Assembly: GCF_001886715.1 (NCBI RefSeq)
Contig: NZ_CP018082.1
Location: forward strand, 620,001 to 684,000
Direction of reading: 5' to 3'
DNA: 64,000 nt
Source: Nocardia mangyaensis
GTDB taxonomy: Bacteria; Actinomycetota; Actinomycetes; Mycobacteriales; Mycobacteriaceae
A model generated the notes under the pieces. It saw only the letters and a program-made list of their open reading frames with translations. It made no database searches and was not told the origin of the DNA. Both the position numbers and the translations under genes were made by a program. Positions 62,296 to 64,000 of the stretch are shown piece by piece (the first letter of the stretch is position 1; each line of letters starts with the position of its first letter).

Positions 62296-63420
62296 TCAGC
62301 TCTGGCTGATGGTCGACCAGCCCGCGACCTCTTCCGGGGTGCGGGGGCCGGGGCCGGTGTAGATGGCTGCCGGGCGGACCAGCTTGCCCAGCTGCTTCTG
62401 CTCGAGGATGTGCGCACACCAGCCCGCGGTGCGCCCACAGGTGAACATGGCGGGCATCATGTGGGCGGGGACCTCGGCGAAGTCGAGGATGACCGCGGCC
62501 CAGAATTCGACGTTGGTTTCGATGGCGCGGTCGGGGCGGCGCTCGCGGAGTTCGGCGAGGGCGGCCTGTTCGAGGGCGGCGGCCACTTCGTAGCGGGGGG
62601 CGTTGAGGCGCTTGGCGGTGGCGCGCAGGACGCGGGCGCGGGGGTCCTCGGCGCGGTAGACGCGGTGGCCGAAGCCCATCAGCTTCTCTTTGCGATCCAG
62701 GATGCCCTTGACCAGCGCGCGGGCGTCGCCGTCGCGTTCGACCGCTTCGATCATCGGCAGGACGCGGGCGGGGGCGCCGCCGTGCAGCGGGCCGGACATG
62801 GCGCCGATCGCGCCGGAGAGCGAGGCGGCCACGTCGGCGCCGGTGGAGGCGATGACGCGGGCGGTGAAGGTGGAGGCGTTCATGCCGTGTTCGGCGGCGG
62901 AAACCCAGTAGGCGTCGATCGCCTCGGTGTGCGCCGGGTCGGGGTCACCCTTCCAACGGGTCATGAAGCGCTCGGTGACGGTGGTGCACTCGTCGATCTC
63001 GCGCTGCGGGACGGCGGGCTGATAGATGCCGCGCGCGGACTGGGCGACATAGGACAGCGCCATCACCGAGGCGCGGGCGAGGTTCTCGCGGGCGGTCTCG
63101 TCGTCGATGTCGAGCAGCGGCTCGTAGCCCCAGATCGGGGCGAGCATGGCCAGGCCCGCCTGTACGTCGACGCGCACGTCACCGGTGTGCACCGGCAGCG
63201 GGAACGGCTCGGCGGGCGGCAGGCCGCGGCCGAACTGACCGTCGACCAGCAGGGCCCACACGTCACCGAAGGTCACTCGGTTGGCCACCAGGTTCTCGAT
63301 GTCGACGCCGCGATATCGCAGCGCGCCACCGTCCTTGTCCGGCTCGGCGATGTCGGTGGTGAAGGCCACCACGCCTTCCAATCCGCTGACGAAATCCTGT
63401 GGTACCGAGCTGGTAGTCAT
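62296..63420 (-). CDS. citA: Citrate synthase 2
   Basis: A 374-residue type I/II-like citrate synthase; condenses oxaloacetate with acetyl-CoA. Active-site blocks: 'YWVSAAEHGMNASTFTARVIASTGAD' (His), 'GPLHGGAPARVLPMI', 'GFGHRVYRAEDPRARVL' (His and Arg) and 'ETNVEFWAAVILDFAEVPAHMMPAMF' (Asp). The C-terminal 'PAAIYTGPGPRTPEEVAGW' also fits. ATG 63420 with GGAGAG upstream. Homologue recalled as Rv0889c; the adjacent pdxH also fits a Nocardia/Rhodococcus gene order. Confidence 0.94.
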   Translation of the reverse strand: MTTSSVPQDFVSGLEGVVAFTTDIAEPDKDGGALRYRGVDIENLVANRVTFGDVWALLVDGQFGRGLPPAEPFPLPVHTGDVRVDVQAGLAMLAPIWGYEPLLDIDDETARENLARASVMALSYVAQSARGIYQPAVPQREIDECTTVTERFMTRWKGDPDPAHTEAIDAYWVSAAEHGMNASTFTARVIASTGADVAASLSGAIGAMSGPLHGGAPARVLPMIEAVERDGDARALVKGILDRKEKLMGFGHRVYRAEDPRARVLRATAKRLNAPRYEVAAALEQAALAELRERRPDRAIETNVEFWAAVILDFAEVPAHMMPAMFTCGRTAGWCAHILEQKQLGKLVRPAAIYTGPGPRTPEEVAGWSTISQS

Positions 63421-63496
63421 GGTGACTCTCCTTGCAGGGGCATGCCGATCTCCCTGAACCATAGACCCGCAGGTACCCCGGAGTAACGTCGCCCCT

Positions 63497-64000
63497 ATGC
63501 GTGAACTCGACCCTTCCGCGGGGGCCGCGCCCGACGCTGTCACGGGGGCGTCCTCAGAGGCGTTGGCCGACGCGGTGATCTCCGGCGCCGTCGATCTGAG
63601 CACCATGCGCGTGGACTACGGCGATCCGCAGGCGGTGCCCGCCATCGAAAACGACCTCGACGAATCGTGGGTGTCGCAGGGCTGGGAACCGTTGCTGCGC
63701 CGCTGGATCGACCAGGCGCGCACCCTGGGCGTCGCCGAACCCAACGCGATGGTGTTGGCCACCGTCTCTCTCGCCGGGCCCGCGCCGCGCCCGGTGGCGC
63801 GCACAGTGCTGTGTAAAGGGCTCTCGCCCGAGGGCGTCACCTTCTATACGAACTATGACTCCGCCAAGGGCAACCAGCTCGCCGCCGATCCGTACGCCGC
63901 GGCGACCTTCCTGTGGCCCGCGCTGGCCCGGCAGGTCCACGTGCGCGGGGTGACCGAGCGGGTGCCCGCCGAGGTGACCGAGGCCTACTGGCAGCTGCGT
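63497..64000 (+). CDS. pdxH: Pyridoxamine 5'-phosphate oxidase PdxH, N-terminal part
   Basis: Open frame to the right edge, 168 residues visible. Residues 35-45 'LSTMRVDYG' start the family; then '[92 protein letters not shown]' covers the FMN-binding split barrel ([22 protein letters not shown]). It oxidises pyridox(am)ine phosphate to pyridoxal phosphate, the cofactor of the SerC and DapC enzymes in this window. The gene is divergent from citA. The ATG at 63497 is the first in frame. Confidence 0.93.
   Translation, partial: MRELDPSAGAAPDAVTGASSEALADAVISGAVDLSTMRVDYGDPQAVPAIENDLDESWVSQGWEPLLRRWIDQARTLGVAEPNAMVLATVSLAGPAPRPVARTVLCKGLSPEGVTFYTNYDSAKGNQLAADPYAAATFLWPALARQVHVRGVTERVPAEVTEAYWQLR

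Overview
This 64 kb window is an ordinary chromosomal segment from a high-GC, mycolic-acid-type actinobacterium, most likely Nocardia or a close relative. The evidence is strong G/C bias at third codon positions, many GTG starts, and recognisable gene neighbours. Several blocks recall the Mycobacterium tuberculosis chromosome from memory: LCP-Dus-DesA1 (Rv0822c-Rv0824c); dapC, XPB helicase, helicase-associated protein, a small protein, RpfA, a small membrane protein and CspB (about Rv0858c-Rv0871); DUF2771/MFS/DUF3027 (about Rv0875c-Rv0877); DUF2530, MarR, rRNA methylase, DUF2537, SepH, SerC (about Rv0879c-Rv0884c); and CitA (Rv0889c). I ran no database search, so these matches are recollection.

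Layout. 1-4.9 kb: an LCP cell-wall ligase fragment, tRNA-dihydrouridine synthase, a Mce-associated-like membrane protein, a stearoyl-ACP desaturase, a DUF937 protein and tRNA-Lys. 4.9-9.5 kb: a gamma-butyrolactone-receptor-like TetR regulator behind a 0.7 kb non-coding stretch, four tRNAs (Glu, Asp, Phe, Asp) and a three-gene cassette that looks linked to type VII secretion. 9.6-14.2 kb: a GAP/Sap-like membrane protein, polyprenol-phosphate mannose synthase, a DUF6069 protein with a MerR-style promoter, and a membrane protein / PCu(A)C copper chaperone / DyP peroxidase cluster. 14.3-22.9 kb: lipid genes (HAD-PlsC fusion, PlsB, acyl-CoA carboxylase beta subunit behind an iron-box-like site), an SDR, a CMD-family protein, and a DAHP synthase preceded by an aromatic-rich leader peptide. 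22.9-31.3 kb: accessory genes (HrpB, methyltransferase, GNAT, ECF41 sigma factor, aminotransferase, TRIC-like protein, LysE) interspersed with five copies of a short palindromic repeat, R1. 32.3-44 kb: XPB helicase and partner, M1 peptidase, RpfA with a likely c-di-AMP riboswitch, CspB, and two copies of a second palindromic repeat, R2. 45-46.4 kb: a lone TnpB with all catalytic residues. 46.5-64 kb: glutamine cyclotransferase, DUF3027, a sacsin/Hsp90-type ATPase protein, TetR plus ceramidase, MarR, SpoU methylase, SepH, SerC, a GbsR/MarR-hydrolase operon with a long perfect operator palindrome, citrate synthase and the start of PdxH.

Most genes are housekeeping or envelope functions. The most interesting material is regulatory and repetitive: the aromatic attenuator-like leader, the R1 and R2 families, the operator that covers a leaderless start, the MerR-spaced promoter, the iron box and the tnpB locus. 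I found no CRISPR array, rRNA operon, prophage or obvious defence island.
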